Shown: positions 20,266 through 29,913 of the stretch, one piece after another
How positions within the stretch are numbered: position 1 is the stretch's first letter
Layout: the number at the start of each line of letters is the position of its first letter
From: Paraburkholderia tropica
Lineage (GTDB): Bacteria; Pseudomonadota; Gammaproteobacteria; Burkholderiales; Burkholderiaceae
Assembly: GCF_914484835.1 (NCBI RefSeq)
Contig: NZ_CAJZAR010000002.1
Span: 405-64,404, forward strand
Direction of reading: 5' to 3'
DNA length: 64,000 bases
Translations under genes and position numbers: made by a program
Notes under the pieces: model-generated
What the model saw: only the letters and a program-made list of their open reading frames with translations
Database searches by the model: none
What the model was told of the DNA's origin: nothing

Positions 20266-21209
20266 GTTTGACGCCCGGCGCGACATCCGGTGTGACGCCG
20301 CAGACGCTCGATGCGCACGCATCGACCGCGGCGCGCGCCGGGTCCGCCGCATCCCAGAAGCGCCGTCTGCCCGAAGGCAGTTTCGCCGACATCGACTGGG
20401 CGCACCCGTGGTTCGCCCAGCACGAAGCGCGCGGGCGTCGCTGGCAGCAGGCCGCGCTGGCGGGCTACGCGCGCTATCTGGAAGAACTGAACGCCGATGC
20501 GCGCGCGGCCGGTCATCGCACCGGACGCGGCGAGGCGCTCGGCTTCATCGCTCAGGACGATCTGCCCGAGGGCGCATCCTACGAAGGGCATATCGCCGCG
20601 ACGGGCGGCGTGCCCACGCGCCACAACCTCCACGACTTCTTCAACGCGCTGCACTGGTTCGCGTTTCCGCGCATCAAGGCGGCGCTCAACGCGCGCCAGG
20701 CGGCGGCGATCGACGTGCTCGGCGTCGGCCCGACGCGCGGCGGCGTGCGCGACGCGCTCACGCTGTTCGACGAAAACGCGGTGCTGTTCGCCTCGGCCGA
20801 TCCGGCGCTCACGCAGGCCTTGCGCGGTTTCGACTGGCGCGCGCTGTTCGTGTCGGGGCGCACGCTGTGGGAACCGGCGATCGGCGAAACGCTGGACGGC
20901 GCGGCGCGCTGCGAAGTGCGCGTGTTCGGTCACGCGCTGCTCGAAAAACTCATCGCGCCGTATGCCGCGTGCACGGCGCACGCGTGGGTGGTCGAGGTGC
21001 CGCAGGCCTATTTCACGTGGCCGCGCGCCGAACGCAACGCGTTTCTCGACGCCACGGTCAGCGCCGAACTCGCCGCCGCCACGCAGTTGAGCGGGCGCAG
21101 CTTCGCGCCGCTGCCGGTGCTGGGCATTCCCGGCTGGTGGGCGCCCAACGAAGACGCCGCGTTCTACGACGACACCACCGTGTTCCGCCCCGGCCGGCGC
21201 GCGCGCTGA
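20262..21209 (+). CDS. DUF3025-domain protein
   Basis: The 315-residue protein matches the DUF3025 family of unknown function, which is common in beta- and gammaproteobacteria. Conserved-looking segments include [16 protein letters not shown] near residue 45, [23 protein letters not shown] [18 protein letters not shown], and [11 protein letters not shown]. There is no signal peptide or membrane helix. A TTG codon at 20262 overlapping the pyrC stop is the only start near the beginning of the frame, implying coupling to pyrC; a later start is possible because the first 35 residues are low complexity. No function is proposed. Confidence 0.8.
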   Translation: MSLTPGATSGVTPQTLDAHASTAARAGSAASQKRRLPEGSFADIDWAHPWFAQHEARGRRWQQAALAGYARYLEELNADARAAGHRTGRGEALGFIAQDDLPEGASYEGHIAATGGVPTRHNLHDFFNALHWFAFPRIKAALNARQAAAIDVLGVGPTRGGVRDALTLFDENAVLFASADPALTQALRGFDWRALFVSGRTLWEPAIGETLDGAARCEVRVFGHALLEKLIAPYAACTAHAWVVEVPQAYFTWPRAERNAFLDATVSAELAAATQLSGRSFAPLPVLGIPGWWAPNEDAAFYDDTTVFRPGRRAR

Positions 21210-21286
21210 ATCGTCCCGGGTTGGTCCCGGCATCGCCCCGGCGCGGCGGGCACAGTCGGCGCGACCGTGCTAAGATCGCGCCTCGC

Positions 21287-21693
<407 letters not shown>

Positions 21694-21709
21694 GCCGCCT
21701 CATATCGAC

Positions 21710-21750
21710 AAAAAGCCGGCGCGGTTCATTGAGAACCGCGCCGGCTTTTT
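21710..21750 (+). terminator. Terminator of rnpB
   Basis: A perfect 13-bp stem (GCCGGCGCGGTTC with its complement) with a five-base loop is flanked by A5 and T5. It could also serve the convergent osmC-like gene. Confidence 0.9.
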
Positions 21751-21806
21751 CATTTCCCGACGTCCGGATCGTGTGACTCGCCTGGATCGCGCGAGTCGTG
21801 CGTGTC

Positions 21807-22229
21807 TTACGCCGCGACGATCTCGAACGAGTGCGTGATCTCGGCGGTCTTGCCGATCATGATCGACGCCGAGCAGTACTTGTCGTGCGACAGGTTGATC
21901 GCGCGTTCCACGGTGGCCGGGTTCAGGTTCTTGCCGGTCACGGTGAAGTGGAAGTTGATCTTCGTGAACACCTTGGGGTCTTCGCTCGCGCGGTCGGCCT
22001 TGAGCGTGACGCTGCAGCCGCTGACTTCCTGGCGGCTTTTCTTCAGGATCAGCACCACGTCGTAGGCCGTGCAGCCGCCCGTGCCGAGCAGCACCATTTC
22101 CATCGGGCGCGGCGCGAGGTTGTGGCCGCCGCCTTCCGGTGCGCCGTCCATGTTGACGAGGTGGCCGCTGCCCGTTTCGGCGGCGAACGCCATGCCGTCC
22201 AGACCCATCCAGCTAACTTTGCATTCCAT
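21807..22229 (-). CDS. OsmC-family protein (YhfA-like)
   Basis: The 140-residue protein belongs to the OsmC/Ohr superfamily, whose members reduce organic hydroperoxides using paired cysteines. The first cysteine is seen in LLGTGGCTAYDVVLIL and the second in SHDKYCSASIMI, both at family positions. The length and these motifs fit the YhfA-type branch rather than Ohr; its physiological substrate is not settled. Its promoter appears to overlap a small palindrome (22291-22306). Confidence 0.88.
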   Translation of the reverse strand: MECKVSWMGLDGMAFAAETGSGHLVNMDGAPEGGGHNLAPRPMEMVLLGTGGCTAYDVVLILKKSRQEVSGCSVTLKADRASEDPKVFTKINFHFTVTGKNLNPATVERAINLSHDKYCSASIMIGKTAEITHSFEIVAA

Positions 22230-22267
22230 GCGCTTTGCCTCAGCTCAATATTCTTGATTCAGCCGGC

Positions 22268-22306
22268 ATTGTAGCCCGCGCCTTACAGGTATGTCCGGGG
22301 GGACAT
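22268..22306 (-). promoter_or_regulatory. Predicted promoter of the osmC-like gene with overlapping palindrome
   Basis: On the minus strand a -10 box TACAAT (22273-22268) follows a -35-like CGGACA (22297-22292) at 18 bp. The palindrome ATGTCC-GGGG-GGACAT (22291-22306) covers the -35 box, which suggests an operator. The regulator is unknown. Confidence 0.5.
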
Positions 22307-22523
22307 GGCGCGTGCGGCTTATGCCCGTGACTTGAATGTTGCGGCGCGACATCTCACGAACAAGAGGGATTTCCCTGATGCAATTAGGGGATTCGTTCTA
22401 GTCGAAGCGCCCCGGTCCGCGGATGAAATTTCTCAATACATTGATTTTTATGGGAAACACCCGCGCTGCGTCGTGAATTTGCCATTTCACATTATGGTTT
22501 CGTCTTTCGCGATACGAATTTCC

Positions 22524-22552
22524 TTGCGCCGCACAAGGCCGATCCGTATAAT
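22524..22552 (+). promoter_or_regulatory. Promoter of the candidate small RNA
   Basis: A -35 box TTGCGC (22524-22529), a 17-bp spacer and a perfect -10 box TATAAT (22547-22552) form one of the best sigma-70 promoters in the window. It cannot drive rplM directly because a terminator follows within 100 bp. Confidence 0.75.
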
Positions 22553-22559
22553 TCGTCTC

Positions 22560-22654
22560 ATTGGTTGTCGTGCTTCACGACACCTCAGCATGTCTCCTCC
22601 ACCCTCCTCCAAAAGGTGGATTAAGCCCGAGCCAACAACGCTTGGGCTTTTTTT
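22560..22654 (+). ncRNA. Candidate small regulatory RNA with loop-exposed anti-Shine-Dalgarno
   Basis: A roughly 95-nt transcript is predicted from a strong promoter to an intrinsic terminator, in a region with no reading frame. It would fold into three hairpins. Hairpin 1 (22566-22582) has a 6-bp stem. Hairpin 2 (22598-22620) has a 6-bp stem TCCACC/GGTGGA with the 11-base loop CTCCTCCAAAA, so CUCCUCC, complementary to Shine-Dalgarno sequences, is displayed unpaired. Hairpin 3 (22623-22649) with seven T residues is the terminator and would provide an Hfq-binding tail. This layout is that of a trans-acting sRNA that blocks ribosome binding. I cannot tell from sequence alone whether it equals an already reported Burkholderia sRNA. 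Confidence 0.65.
22623..22654 (+). terminator. Terminator of the candidate small RNA
   Basis: The stem AAGCCCGAG/CTTGGGCTT (one G:T pair) with a nine-base loop is followed by a run of T residues to 22654. Confidence 0.82.
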
Positions 22655-22754
22655 CGTCCGCGTTTTTCAGGGCGATTCCCGTGCGCCATCGCGCGCATCC
22701 GGCCCCGCATTCGGCATGGCGCCGACCGCCGTCAGCAGAAAGTCCGTACGATTT

Positions 22755-22784
22755 TTGACCGCTGGCCAAATTTCCCTTTATAAT
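22755..22784 (+). promoter_or_regulatory. rplM-rpsI promoter
   Basis: A -35 box TTGACC (22755-22760) and a perfect -10 box TATAAT (22779-22784) are 18 bp apart. Transcription would start near 22791, leaving a leader of about 113 nt before rplM, long enough for autoregulatory structure. Confidence 0.75.
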
Positions 22785-22903
22785 CCGAGGTTCCCCGCAT
22801 TCATGCCCGCGGGAGAAATCAGGGAGAGCCTGCGCCGGCGCCAACGAGTGCCATTACACAAGCAGGACCGAATCAGGGCACAAGTTATTTTTTTGGATCG
22901 ATC

Positions 22904-23332
22904 ATGAAGACTTTTTCCGCCAAGGCACATGAAGTGCAGCGCGAATGGTACGTGATTGACGCGACGGATAAGGTTCTCGGCCGTGTCGCCAGCGAAGTGG
23001 CGCGCCGTCTTCGCGGCAAACACAAGCCTGAGTTCACCCCGCACGTCGACACTGGCGATTTCATCGTCATCATCAACGCCGGCAAGCTGAAGGTCACGGG
23101 CAACAAGACCACGGACAAGAAGTACTACCGTCACTCGGGCTACCCGGGCGGTATCTACGAAACGACGTTTGGCAAGATGCAAGAACGCTTCCCGGGCCGC
23201 GCGCTCGAGAAGGCTGTTAAGGGCATGCTGCCGAAGGGCCCCCTGGGCTACGCGATGATCAAGAAGCTCAAGGTCTACGCAGACGCAACGCATCCGCACT
23301 CGGCTCAACAGCCGAAGGCGCTCGAGATCTAA
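22904..23332 (+). CDS. rplM: 50S ribosomal protein L13
   Basis: L13 is an early-assembly protein of the large ribosomal subunit that binds 23S rRNA. The 142-residue length is exactly that of the bacterial family. Typical segments are the N-terminal [42 protein letters not shown], the [10 protein letters not shown] motif and [11 protein letters not shown]. It is followed by rpsI after 11 bp, the conserved L13-S9 operon. In E. coli L13 represses its own mRNA through the leader; whether the leader here does so is unknown. Confidence 0.98.
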   Translation: MKTFSAKAHEVQREWYVIDATDKVLGRVASEVARRLRGKHKPEFTPHVDTGDFIVIINAGKLKVTGNKTTDKKYYRHSGYPGGIYETTFGKMQERFPGRALEKAVKGMLPKGPLGYAMIKKLKVYADATHPHSAQQPKALEI

Positions 23333-23343
23333 GGGGAGCCCAC

Positions 23344-23736
23344 ATGATCGGTAACTGGAATTACGGTACGGGCCGCCGCAAGAGCGCCGTCGCTCGCGTC
23401 TTCATCAAGTCGGGCAAGGGCGACATCATCGTCAACGGTAAGCCCATCGCTGACTACTTCTCGCGCGAAACGTCGCTGATGATCGTGCGTCAACCGCTGG
23501 AACTCACGAACCACGGCGCGACGTTCGACATCAAGGTGAACGTGAACGGCGGCGGCGAAACCGGCCAGGCCGGCGCAGTTCGCCACGGCATCACGCGCGC
23601 GCTGATGGACTACGACGCAACGCTCAAGCCGGCACTGTCGCAAGCTGGCTTCGTGACGCGTGACGCACGTGAAGTGGAACGTAAGAAGGTCGGTTTCCAC
23701 AAGGCACGTCGCCGCAAGCAGTTCTCGAAGCGTTAA
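23344..23736 (+). CDS. rpsI: 30S ribosomal protein S9
   Basis: S9 is a small-subunit protein whose basic C-terminal tail reaches the P-site tRNA. The 130-residue product shows [14 protein letters not shown] near the N-terminus, the [19 protein letters not shown] region, the [20 protein letters not shown] end, and the invariant terminal Lys-Arg. It lies 11 bp after rplM with GGGGAGCC as ribosome-binding site. A terminator follows. Confidence 0.98.
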   Translation: MIGNWNYGTGRRKSAVARVFIKSGKGDIIVNGKPIADYFSRETSLMIVRQPLELTNHGATFDIKVNVNGGGETGQAGAVRHGITRALMDYDATLKPALSQAGFVTRDAREVERKKVGFHKARRRKQFSKR

Positions 23737-23779
23737 TCGCGCTTTGGCGTGCGCTCCTCGCGGAAGCGCACGTTGCTGC

Positions 23780-23818
23780 AAAAACCGCCTCGCGCACTCG
23801 TGCGCCGGGCGGTTTTTT
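23780..23818 (+). terminator. Terminator of the rplM-rpsI operon
   Basis: A stem ACCGCC/GGCGGT, extended by CGCGCA/TGCGCC partial pairing, is flanked by A5 and T6. Confidence 0.82.
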
Positions 23819-23949
23819 CGTTTACGGGACGAGCCCCTATTCGAGATATGCATCAAGAATGCGGCGAGAAACCCTTGATTTCCTGGGCTTAAGCACGATC
23901 TCAGGAACAGCCCTACAATAGCGGCTAGAAGCTTTTTTGGAGAGTTCGA

Positions 23950-24315
23950 ATGAACGCTGTCACCGAGACCCCCGTGACTGAAATGCCCGGTCCCTTCGTT
24001 TTTACCGACGCAGCGGCTGACAAGGTCAAGCAACTGATCGACGAGGAAGGCAACCCGGAGCTGAAGCTGCGCGTGTTCGTGCAAGGCGGCGGCTGCTCGG
24101 GCTTCCAGTATGGATTCACGTTCGACGAGACCGTCAACGAAGACGACACCGTGATGAACAAGAACGGCGTCCAGTTGCTGATCGACTCGATGAGCTATCA
24201 GTACCTCGTCGGCGCTGAGATCGACTACAAGGACGATCTGAACGGCGCGCAATTCGTCATCAAGAATCCGAACGCCTCGACAACCTGTGGTTGCGGCTCG
24301 TCGTTCTCGGTCTGA
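23950..24315 (+). CDS. erpA: Iron-sulfur cluster insertion protein ErpA
   Basis: ErpA is an A-type carrier that delivers iron-sulfur clusters to apoproteins such as isoprenoid-pathway enzymes. The 121-residue protein has the three conserved cysteines: one in [11 protein letters not shown] (about residue 49) and two in the C-terminal CGCGSSFSV. The N-terminal extension before [13 protein letters not shown] and the [19 protein letters not shown] segment fit ErpA rather than IscA. A -10-like TACAAT (23914) lies 36 bp upstream. It stands alone between rpsI and the convergent anmK. Confidence 0.95.
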   Translation: MNAVTETPVTEMPGPFVFTDAAADKVKQLIDEEGNPELKLRVFVQGGGCSGFQYGFTFDETVNEDDTVMNKNGVQLLIDSMSYQYLVGAEIDYKDDLNGAQFVIKNPNASTTCGCGSSFSV

Positions 24316-24333
24316 GCGAAGCGCAGCAGGCAT

Positions 24334-24361
24334 AAAAAAACGGGGCTTCATGCCCCGTTTT
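24334..24361. terminator. Bidirectional terminator between erpA and anmK
   Basis: ACGGGGC and GCCCCGT form the stem, with A7 on one side and TTTT on the other. It ends both convergent transcripts. Confidence 0.85.
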
Positions 24362-24416
24362 CTCGTTTACGTCCGCGATTTCATGCTGATCGCGCGCCGA
24401 TTTCGCGCAACACGCC

Positions 24417-25571
24417 TCAGCGCGGATAAATCGCTCCCAGCACGCGCTCGCCCGCCGCGCCCGTGACCGCCGGCAGATTGCCCGGGTCGCGCGCCACGCA
24501 GCGCATCGCCAGCCACGCGAACGCGAGCGGCTCCACCTGCTGCGGCGGCACGCCGAGCGCCTCGGTCGTCATGACCGGCACGCCGGCCACGCCGCCCGTC
24601 TCCAGCGCCTTGTGCAGCGCGTCCATCAGCACCGGATTGCGCGCGCCGCCCCCGCACACGTACACGGCGCGGCAGTCGCCCGCATGGCGCTCGATCTCGC
24701 GCGCGACGCTCACGGCCGTGAGTGCGACCAGCGTCGCCTGCACGTCGGCGGGCGCGAGCGTGCTGAAATCCTTCAGTTTGGCGTCGAGCCACTGCGCGTT
24801 GAACAGATCGCGGCCCGTGCTCTTGGGCGGCTGCTGCTCGAAAAACGGCTCGTCGAGCAGGGCGTTCAGCAAGGGCTGATTCAGCGTGCCGCTGGCCGCG
24901 AACTGGCCGTTCTCGTCGTAGGGCTTGCCCAGATGCCGCTCGGACCAGAGGTCGAGCAGCGCGTTGGCCGGACCGCAGTCGAAGCCGCGCACCGAGCCCG
25001 TGGCGTCCAGAATCGTGATGTTGCTGATGCCGCCCAGATTGCAGACGACGCGCGTTTCCTCCTGCGAGCCGAACAGCGTCGCGTGGAACGCGGGCACGAG
25101 CGGCGCGCCCTGGCCGCCCGAGGCGACGTCGCGGCTGCGGAAGTCGGCGATCACGTCGATGTGCGCGAGTTCGGCGAGCAGCGCGGGATTCTGGATCTGC
25201 ACCGTGAAGCCTTTTTCGGGCCGATGGCGGATGGTCTGGCCGTGCGCGCCGATCGCGCGCACCTCGCTCGCGTTCAGGTTGCCCGCGCGCAGCAGTTCGT
25301 GACAACAGACGGCGTAGCGCGCCGCGAGCGCGTTGCCCGCGAGCGACGCGCGCTCGATCTCGTTTTCGCCGGGCTGTTGCAGCGAAAAGAGCGCCTCGCG
25401 CAGCCCCTGCGCGAAGCCGACGAACGCCTCGGCCAGCACGACCGGCCGCTGACCCTGCTCGAACCGCACGGCGATGCCGTCCACGCCGTCCATGCTGGTG
25501 CCCGACATCAGGCCGAAATACACGCCGTCGGCGGGATGTGCGCTGTCTTTTCGTGCTTCGCGTGGCGCCAC
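24417..25571 (-). CDS. anmK: Anhydro-N-acetylmuramic acid kinase
   Basis: AnmK phosphorylates and opens 1,6-anhydro-MurNAc to MurNAc-6-phosphate during recycling of cell-wall peptidoglycan. The product belongs to the ASKHA kinase fold: [13 protein letters not shown] is the N-terminal signature phosphate loop, [12 protein letters not shown] follows, then NLGGISNIT and [13 protein letters not shown] chose the GTG at 25571 because GAGAGGAG lies six bases upstream and the resulting 384 residues match the family; the longer frame (from 25712) adds unrelated sequence. It is convergent with erpA and divergent from tyrS. Confidence 0.93.
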   Translation of the reverse strand: MAPREARKDSAHPADGVYFGLMSGTSMDGVDGIAVRFEQGQRPVVLAEAFVGFAQGLREALFSLQQPGENEIERASLAGNALAARYAVCCHELLRAGNLNASEVRAIGAHGQTIRHRPEKGFTVQIQNPALLAELAHIDVIADFRSRDVASGGQGAPLVPAFHATLFGSQEETRVVCNLGGISNITILDATGSVRGFDCGPANALLDLWSERHLGKPYDENGQFAASGTLNQPLLNALLDEPFFEQQPPKSTGRDLFNAQWLDAKLKDFSTLAPADVQATLVALTAVSVAREIERHAGDCRAVYVCGGGARNPVLMDALHKALETGGVAGVPVMTTEALGVPPQQVEPLAFAWLAMRCVARDPGNLPAVTGAAGERVLGAIYPR

Positions 25572-25827
25572 GTTGTGCTCCTCTCGGAAAGGCAAAGAAG
25601 GGAATCTGACGGAGATTATCGGGGCAATAGCCATTCGGCGTAAGCCGATCGGATGAATTGAGCGGATCGGCGCGATATGCGACCCTGCATGGAGTTCGCG
25701 AGTGCTGCGCAAAGCCCCGCCCGGCGTGAAAAAAGCCGCCGCGCCGCCGCAATCCTCGGCCCTGTCAGTCGAATCACGTAAAATCCCGGTCTAGACCCAG
25801 ACCTAACGCAATCCAAACGATCGAAGC

Positions 25828-27081
25828 ATGAGCACCGATTCCACTCCAAACAGCGGCGCCAAAACCGCCTTTCCGGTCACCGACGAAGTCCGTCACGCGC
25901 TCGCCGTCACGAAGCGCGGCGTCGACGAACTGCTGATCGAAGAAGAATTCGAGCAGAAGCTCGCGAAAAGCGCGGCCACCGGCAAGCCGCTGCGCATCAA
26001 GCTCGGCCTCGATCCGACCGCGCCCGACATCCACATCGGCCATACGGTCGTGCTGAACAAGATGCGCCAGCTGCAGGATCTCGGCCACAACGTGATCTTC
26101 CTGATCGGCGACTTCACCTCGTTGATCGGCGACCCGTCGGGCCGCAACGCCACGCGTCCGCCGCTCACGCGCGAGCAGATCGAGTCGAACGCCAAGACCT
26201 ACTTCGAGCAGGCCGCGCTCGTGCTCGACCGCGAAAAGACCGAGATCCGCTACAACAGCGAATGGTCGATGCCGCTCGGCGCCGACGGCATGATCAAGCT
26301 CGCGTCGCGCTACACGGTCGCGCGCATTCTGGAGCGCGAGGACTTCACCAAGCGCTTCCAGAGCGGCGTGCCGATCTCGATCCACGAATTCCTGTACCCG
26401 CTGATGCAGGGTTACGACTCGGTCGCGCTCAACGCCGACCTCGAACTCGGCGGCACGGACCAGAAGTTCAACCTGCTGGTCGGCCGCGAACTGCAGAAGC
26501 AGTACGGCCAGGAACAGCAGTGCATCTTGACGATGCCGCTGCTCGAAGGCCTCGACGGCGTCGAGAAGATGTCGAAGTCGAAGAACAACTACGTCGGTAT
26601 CAGCGAGAAGCCGAACGACATGTTCGGCAAGCTGATGTCGATCTCGGACACGCTGATGTGGCGTTACTTCACGCTGCTCTCGTTCCGTCCGCTGGCCGAG
26701 ATCGAAGGCTTCAAGCGTGAGATCGAGGCGGGCCGCAATCCGCGCGATTTCAAGGTGCTGCTCGCGCAGGAAATCGTCGCGCGCTTCCATTCGCAGGGCG
26801 ACGCCGAGCGCGCGCTCGAAGACTTCAACCACCGCGCGAAGGGCGGCGTGCCGGACGACATTCCGTCGGTCACGCTCGCGGGCGCGCCGCTGGCCATCGG
26901 CCAGCTGCTCAAGCAGGCGGGCCTCGTGCCGTCGACCAGCGAAGCGCTGCGCAATATCGAGCAGGGCGGCGTGAAGATCGACGGCGCCACCGTGTCCGAC
27001 AAGGGCCTGAAGGTCGAAGCGGGCGAGTTCATCGTGCAGGTCGGCAAGCGCCGCTTCGCGCGCGTGACGCTGACCGCGTGA
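25828..27081 (+). CDS. tyrS: Tyrosine--tRNA ligase
   Basis: The enzyme charges tRNA-Tyr. The 417-residue class I synthetase carries the HIGH motif at residues 69-72 (DIHIGHTVV) and KMSKS at 247-251, and ends in an S4 RNA-binding domain (about 350-415, from [20 protein letters not shown]). The short distance between the motifs, the HIGH variant and the overall length fit the TyrZ-like second type of bacterial TyrRS. A -10-like TAAAAT lies at 25779. dtd follows 49 bp later, grouping charging and proofreading. Confidence 0.96.
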   Translation: MSTDSTPNSGAKTAFPVTDEVRHALAVTKRGVDELLIEEEFEQKLAKSAATGKPLRIKLGLDPTAPDIHIGHTVVLNKMRQLQDLGHNVIFLIGDFTSLIGDPSGRNATRPPLTREQIESNAKTYFEQAALVLDREKTEIRYNSEWSMPLGADGMIKLASRYTVARILEREDFTKRFQSGVPISIHEFLYPLMQGYDSVALNADLELGGTDQKFNLLVGRELQKQYGQEQQCILTMPLLEGLDGVEKMSKSKNNYVGISEKPNDMFGKLMSISDTLMWRYFTLLSFRPLAEIEGFKREIEAGRNPRDFKVLLAQEIVARFHSQGDAERALEDFNHRAKGGVPDDIPSVTLAGAPLAIGQLLKQAGLVPSTSEALRNIEQGGVKIDGATVSDKGLKVEAGEFIVQVGKRRFARVTLTA

Positions 27082-27130
27082 TGGCGCGTTCGGGCTGGAA
27101 CGGCGTGCGCGCGTCGAAGGCGCGCGCACG

Positions 27131-27595
27131 ATGATCGCGCTGATTCAACGCGTGCGCCGCGCGCAGGTGGACGTCGAAGGGCGCGTGACCGGCGCGATCG
27201 GCCAGGGGCTGCTCGCGCTCGTTTGCGCGGAGCGCGGCGACACCGAGGCGAACGCCGACAAGCTGCTCGCGAAGCTGCTGGGCTACCGCGTCTTCAGCGA
27301 CGCGGCGGGCAAGATGAATCTGCCGGTGCAGAACATCGACGGCAACGGCACGGCGGGCGGGCTGCTGCTGGTTTCGCAGTTCACGCTGGCCGCCGATACG
27401 AACAGCGGCCTGCGTCCGAGCTTCACGCCGGCCGCGCCGCCCGACGAGGGCCGCCGCCTGTTCGACTATTTCGTCGCGGCGGCGCGCGCGAAGCACCCCG
27501 TGGTGGAGACCGGCGAATTCGGCGCCGACATGCAGGTGTCGCTCGTCAACGACGGTCCCGTGACGTTCTGGCTTCAGGTGCCGTCAGGTGCGTAA
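27131..27595 (+). CDS. dtd: D-aminoacyl-tRNA deacylase
   Basis: Dtd removes D-amino acids (and glycine from tRNA-Ala) mistakenly attached to tRNA. The 154-residue protein carries both active-site motifs: SQFTLAAD near residue 80 and the GPVTF motif with the Gly-cisPro pair near 140. The N-terminus [17 protein letters not shown] is typical. Its position directly after tyrS makes sense because D-Tyr-tRNA is a classical substrate. Confidence 0.96.
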   Translation: MIALIQRVRRAQVDVEGRVTGAIGQGLLALVCAERGDTEANADKLLAKLLGYRVFSDAAGKMNLPVQNIDGNGTAGGLLLVSQFTLAADTNSGLRPSFTPAAPPDEGRRLFDYFVAAARAKHPVVETGEFGADMQVSLVNDGPVTFWLQVPSGA

Positions 27596-27659
27596 CGACG
27601 CATCCACAGGCACTCGCAACTAACAGCGGTTTTCCGCTTCGCTATTTCATCGCCGACTC

Positions 27660-28331
27660 ATGACCACGCAGATTCTCTTCATCCGTCACGGTGAAACCGC
27701 CTGGAACCGCATCAAGCGCATCCAGGGGCATATCGACATTCCGCTCGCTGAAAGCGGTGTCGAGCAGGCACAGCGGCTCGCCGCGAAGATCGCGCAAGCT
27801 ACGCAAGCGGGCGCGCGGCTCGATGCGGTCTGGTCCAGCGATCTGATGCGCGCGCAACAAACGGCGCAACCGATCGCCGACGCGCTCGGCCTGCCGCTGC
27901 AACTGACCGAAGGCGTGCGCGAGCGCAACTACGGCGCGTTCCAGGGCCACGACAGCGACGAGATCGCCGAGCGCTTTCCCGACGAATACGCGCACTGGCA
28001 AACGCGCGATCCCGGTTTCGAGCCGCCCGAGGGCGAGTCGCAGCGCGCGTTTTATCACCGCGTCCTGCATGCGCTGGAGCCGATCCTGGCGAAGCATCCC
28101 GAAGGCCGCATCGCGGTCGTCGCGCACGGCGGCGTGCTCGACTGCATCTACCGTTTCGCCAACGGCATCGAGCTTGCTGCGCCGCGCGCGTGGCCCTTGC
28201 TGAACACGAGCGTCAATGTCGTCGATTTCACGCGCGACGGCGGTGTGACGCACGCGCAAGTCGTCAATTGGGGCGATGTCTCGCATCTGCCTTCGGCCAG
28301 CGACGACGACGGCCTCAAGCGCGCGACCTGA
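27660..28331 (+). CDS. Histidine phosphatase family protein (GpmB-like)
   Basis: The 223-residue protein belongs to the phosphoglycerate-mutase/histidine phosphatase superfamily. The phosphorylated histidine lies in FIRHGETAWNR (about residue 10), the second catalytic histidine in VAHGGVLDC (about 156), and the acid-base Glu in RERNYGAFQGHD. It is often named gpmB, but GpmB-like proteins mostly act as phosphatases (for example on phosphoserine or alpha-ribazole phosphate), so a true mutase role is doubtful. It follows dtd by 64 bp and may be in the same operon. A perfect hairpin at 28358-28377 follows. Confidence 0.88.
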   Translation: MTTQILFIRHGETAWNRIKRIQGHIDIPLAESGVEQAQRLAAKIAQATQAGARLDAVWSSDLMRAQQTAQPIADALGLPLQLTEGVRERNYGAFQGHDSDEIAERFPDEYAHWQTRDPGFEPPEGESQRAFYHRVLHALEPILAKHPEGRIAVVAHGGVLDCIYRFANGIELAAPRAWPLLNTSVNVVDFTRDGGVTHAQVVNWGDVSHLPSASDDDGLKRAT

Positions 28332-28665
28332 GCGCGCTTTCTCGCACTGCTCCTCTCGTCGGGCCGGTCGGCCCGACATGCCGCTCCCGGCGATCTCCAG
28401 CGTTTGCGTCAAACGGCTTACCCACCTCTTTCACCGGCTTTCCAAAGGCCAACCGCAAAGCGGGGGCGCCTGATACCATTCATCCGACCTTTGTGCTTTG
28501 CCGCACCGGTGGGGCCTCGCCGCGATTTCCCGTGTTTCGGGCGATGGCATCGAGCGCCGGCCGCGCGTTGATGAGGGACGCGCGCGCACCACGGGCAGGC
28601 GGTGCCGACGAAGCCAGGGTTGCATACGAAAGGCTGTTCCCAGAAAAAATCGCAGGAGATTTTCA
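28332..28665. other. Intergenic region gpmB-like gene/amino-acid binding protein (334 bp)
   Basis: No gene is convincing. A perfect 8-bp hairpin (GTCGGGCC/GGCCCGAC, 28358-28377) lies shortly after the phosphatase stop; lacking T residues it is only a weak terminator candidate. I could not find a clear promoter for the binding-protein gene. CAGGAGAT precedes its ATG. Confidence 0.5.
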
Positions 28666-29811
28666 ATGACGTTCAAGCTTCACAAGCTGTTGCCGGTGAG
28701 CGCCGCCGTGGTGGCGTTCGGTGCGATGTGCGCAAATGCGTCGGCGGACCAGGTCGTCAAGATCGGTCACGTCGGTCCGCTCACGGGCGGTTCCGCGCAC
28801 CTCGGCAAGGACAACGAAAACGGCGCGCGCCTCGCCATCGAAGAAATCAACGCCAAGGGTCTGACGATCGGCGGCCAGAAGATCACGCTCGCGCTCGACG
28901 GTCAGGACGACGGCGCCGACCCGCGCCAGGCCACCCAGGTTGCGCAGAAGCTCGTCGACGACAAGGTCGTCGCCGTGATCGGCCATCTGAATTCGGGCGC
29001 GTCGATTCCCGCCTCGAAGATCTACAGCGACGCGGGCATCGTGCAGATCTCGCCGTCGTCGACGAATCCGTCCTACACGCAGCAGGGCTTCAAGACGACG
29101 TACCGCGTGGTCGCCACCGATGCGCAGCAAGGTCCGGCGCTCGCCGACTACGCGCTCAAGAGCCTGAACGTGAAGACCGTCGCCGTGGTCGACGACTCGA
29201 CCGCCTACGGCCAGGGCCTCGCGAACGAGTTCGAGAAGACCGCGAAGTCGCTCGGCATGAAGGTCGTCTCGCACGACGCGACCAACGACAAGGCCGTCGA
29301 TTTCCGCGCGATTCTCACCAAGATCAAGGGCGAGAACCCGGACGCGATCATGTACGGCGGCATGGATTCGACTGGCGGCCCGTTCGCCAAGCAGGCGCGC
29401 CAGCTCGGCCTGCGCGCGAAGGTGCTGGCGGGCGACGGCGTGTGCACGGAAAGCCTCGCGCAGCTCGCGGGCGCGGCGGCCGACAACATCGTCTGCTCGC
29501 AGGCCGGCATGGCGCTCGAACGCATGGACGGCGGCGCGGCGTTCTCGGCGAAGTATCAGAAGCGCTTCGGCCATCCGGTCGAATACGATGCGCCGTTCAC
29601 CTACGACGCGGTGTACATCGTCGTCGATGCGATGAAGCGCGCGAACTCGACCGACCACGCGAAGATCCTCGCGGAAATCCCGACCACGAACTACAAGGGC
29701 GTGATTGGCGAGACGGCGTTCGATGCGAAGGGCGACCTGAAGCACGGCGTGATCTCGCTTTACAACTACAAGGCGGGCAAGAAGACGCTGCTCGACGTGG
29801 TGAAGATGTAA
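28666..29811 (+). CDS. Branched-chain amino-acid ABC transporter substrate-binding protein (LivJ-like)
   Basis: This is a periplasmic type 1 solute-binding protein. The 381-residue precursor starts with a signal peptide (MTFKLHKLLPVSAAVVAFGA) with likely cleavage after ANASA. The mature part has the LivJ hallmarks: VKIGHVGPLTGGSAHLGKDN, QDDGADPRQATQVAQKLVDD, VIGHLNSGASIPASKIY and the YEAP-like YDAPFTYDAVYI. The ATG at 28666 has the ribosome-binding site AGGAGAT. No permease or ATPase genes lie nearby, so it must use components encoded elsewhere. Leu/Ile/Val is the family default; the actual ligand is unproven. Confidence 0.92.
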   Translation: MTFKLHKLLPVSAAVVAFGAMCANASADQVVKIGHVGPLTGGSAHLGKDNENGARLAIEEINAKGLTIGGQKITLALDGQDDGADPRQATQVAQKLVDDKVVAVIGHLNSGASIPASKIYSDAGIVQISPSSTNPSYTQQGFKTTYRVVATDAQQGPALADYALKSLNVKTVAVVDDSTAYGQGLANEFEKTAKSLGMKVVSHDATNDKAVDFRAILTKIKGENPDAIMYGGMDSTGGPFAKQARQLGLRAKVLAGDGVCTESLAQLAGAAADNIVCSQAGMALERMDGGAAFSAKYQKRFGHPVEYDAPFTYDAVYIVVDAMKRANSTDHAKILAEIPTTNYKGVIGETAFDAKGDLKHGVISLYNYKAGKKTLLDVVKM

Positions 29812-29880
29812 GCGCGCATCACGTTGCATCACGTTGCGTCACGCCGCGCGCGTGATGCGGGTGTGAAGCGAACGCGATGC

Positions 29881-29910
29881 AAAACGGCCAACCTGTGCGT
29901 TGGCCGTTTT
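29881..29910. terminator. Bidirectional terminator between the binding-protein gene and the DUF2236 gene
   Basis: Perfect 12-bp arms (AAAACGGCCAAC with GTTGGCCGTTTT) enclose a six-base loop, followed by CTTTT. It lies between convergent genes. Confidence 0.88.
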
Positions 29911-29913
29911 CTT

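Larger units (their letters stand above)
22230..22903. other. Intergenic region osmC-like gene/rplM (674 bp)
   Basis: No protein gene is convincing. Reading left to right it holds the osmC promoter and palindrome (22268-22306), a lower-GC stretch (22310-22520) with no visible structure, a complete small-RNA transcription unit (22524-22654), a spacer, the rplM promoter (22755-22784) and a roughly 110-nt rplM leader. Confidence 0.65.
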
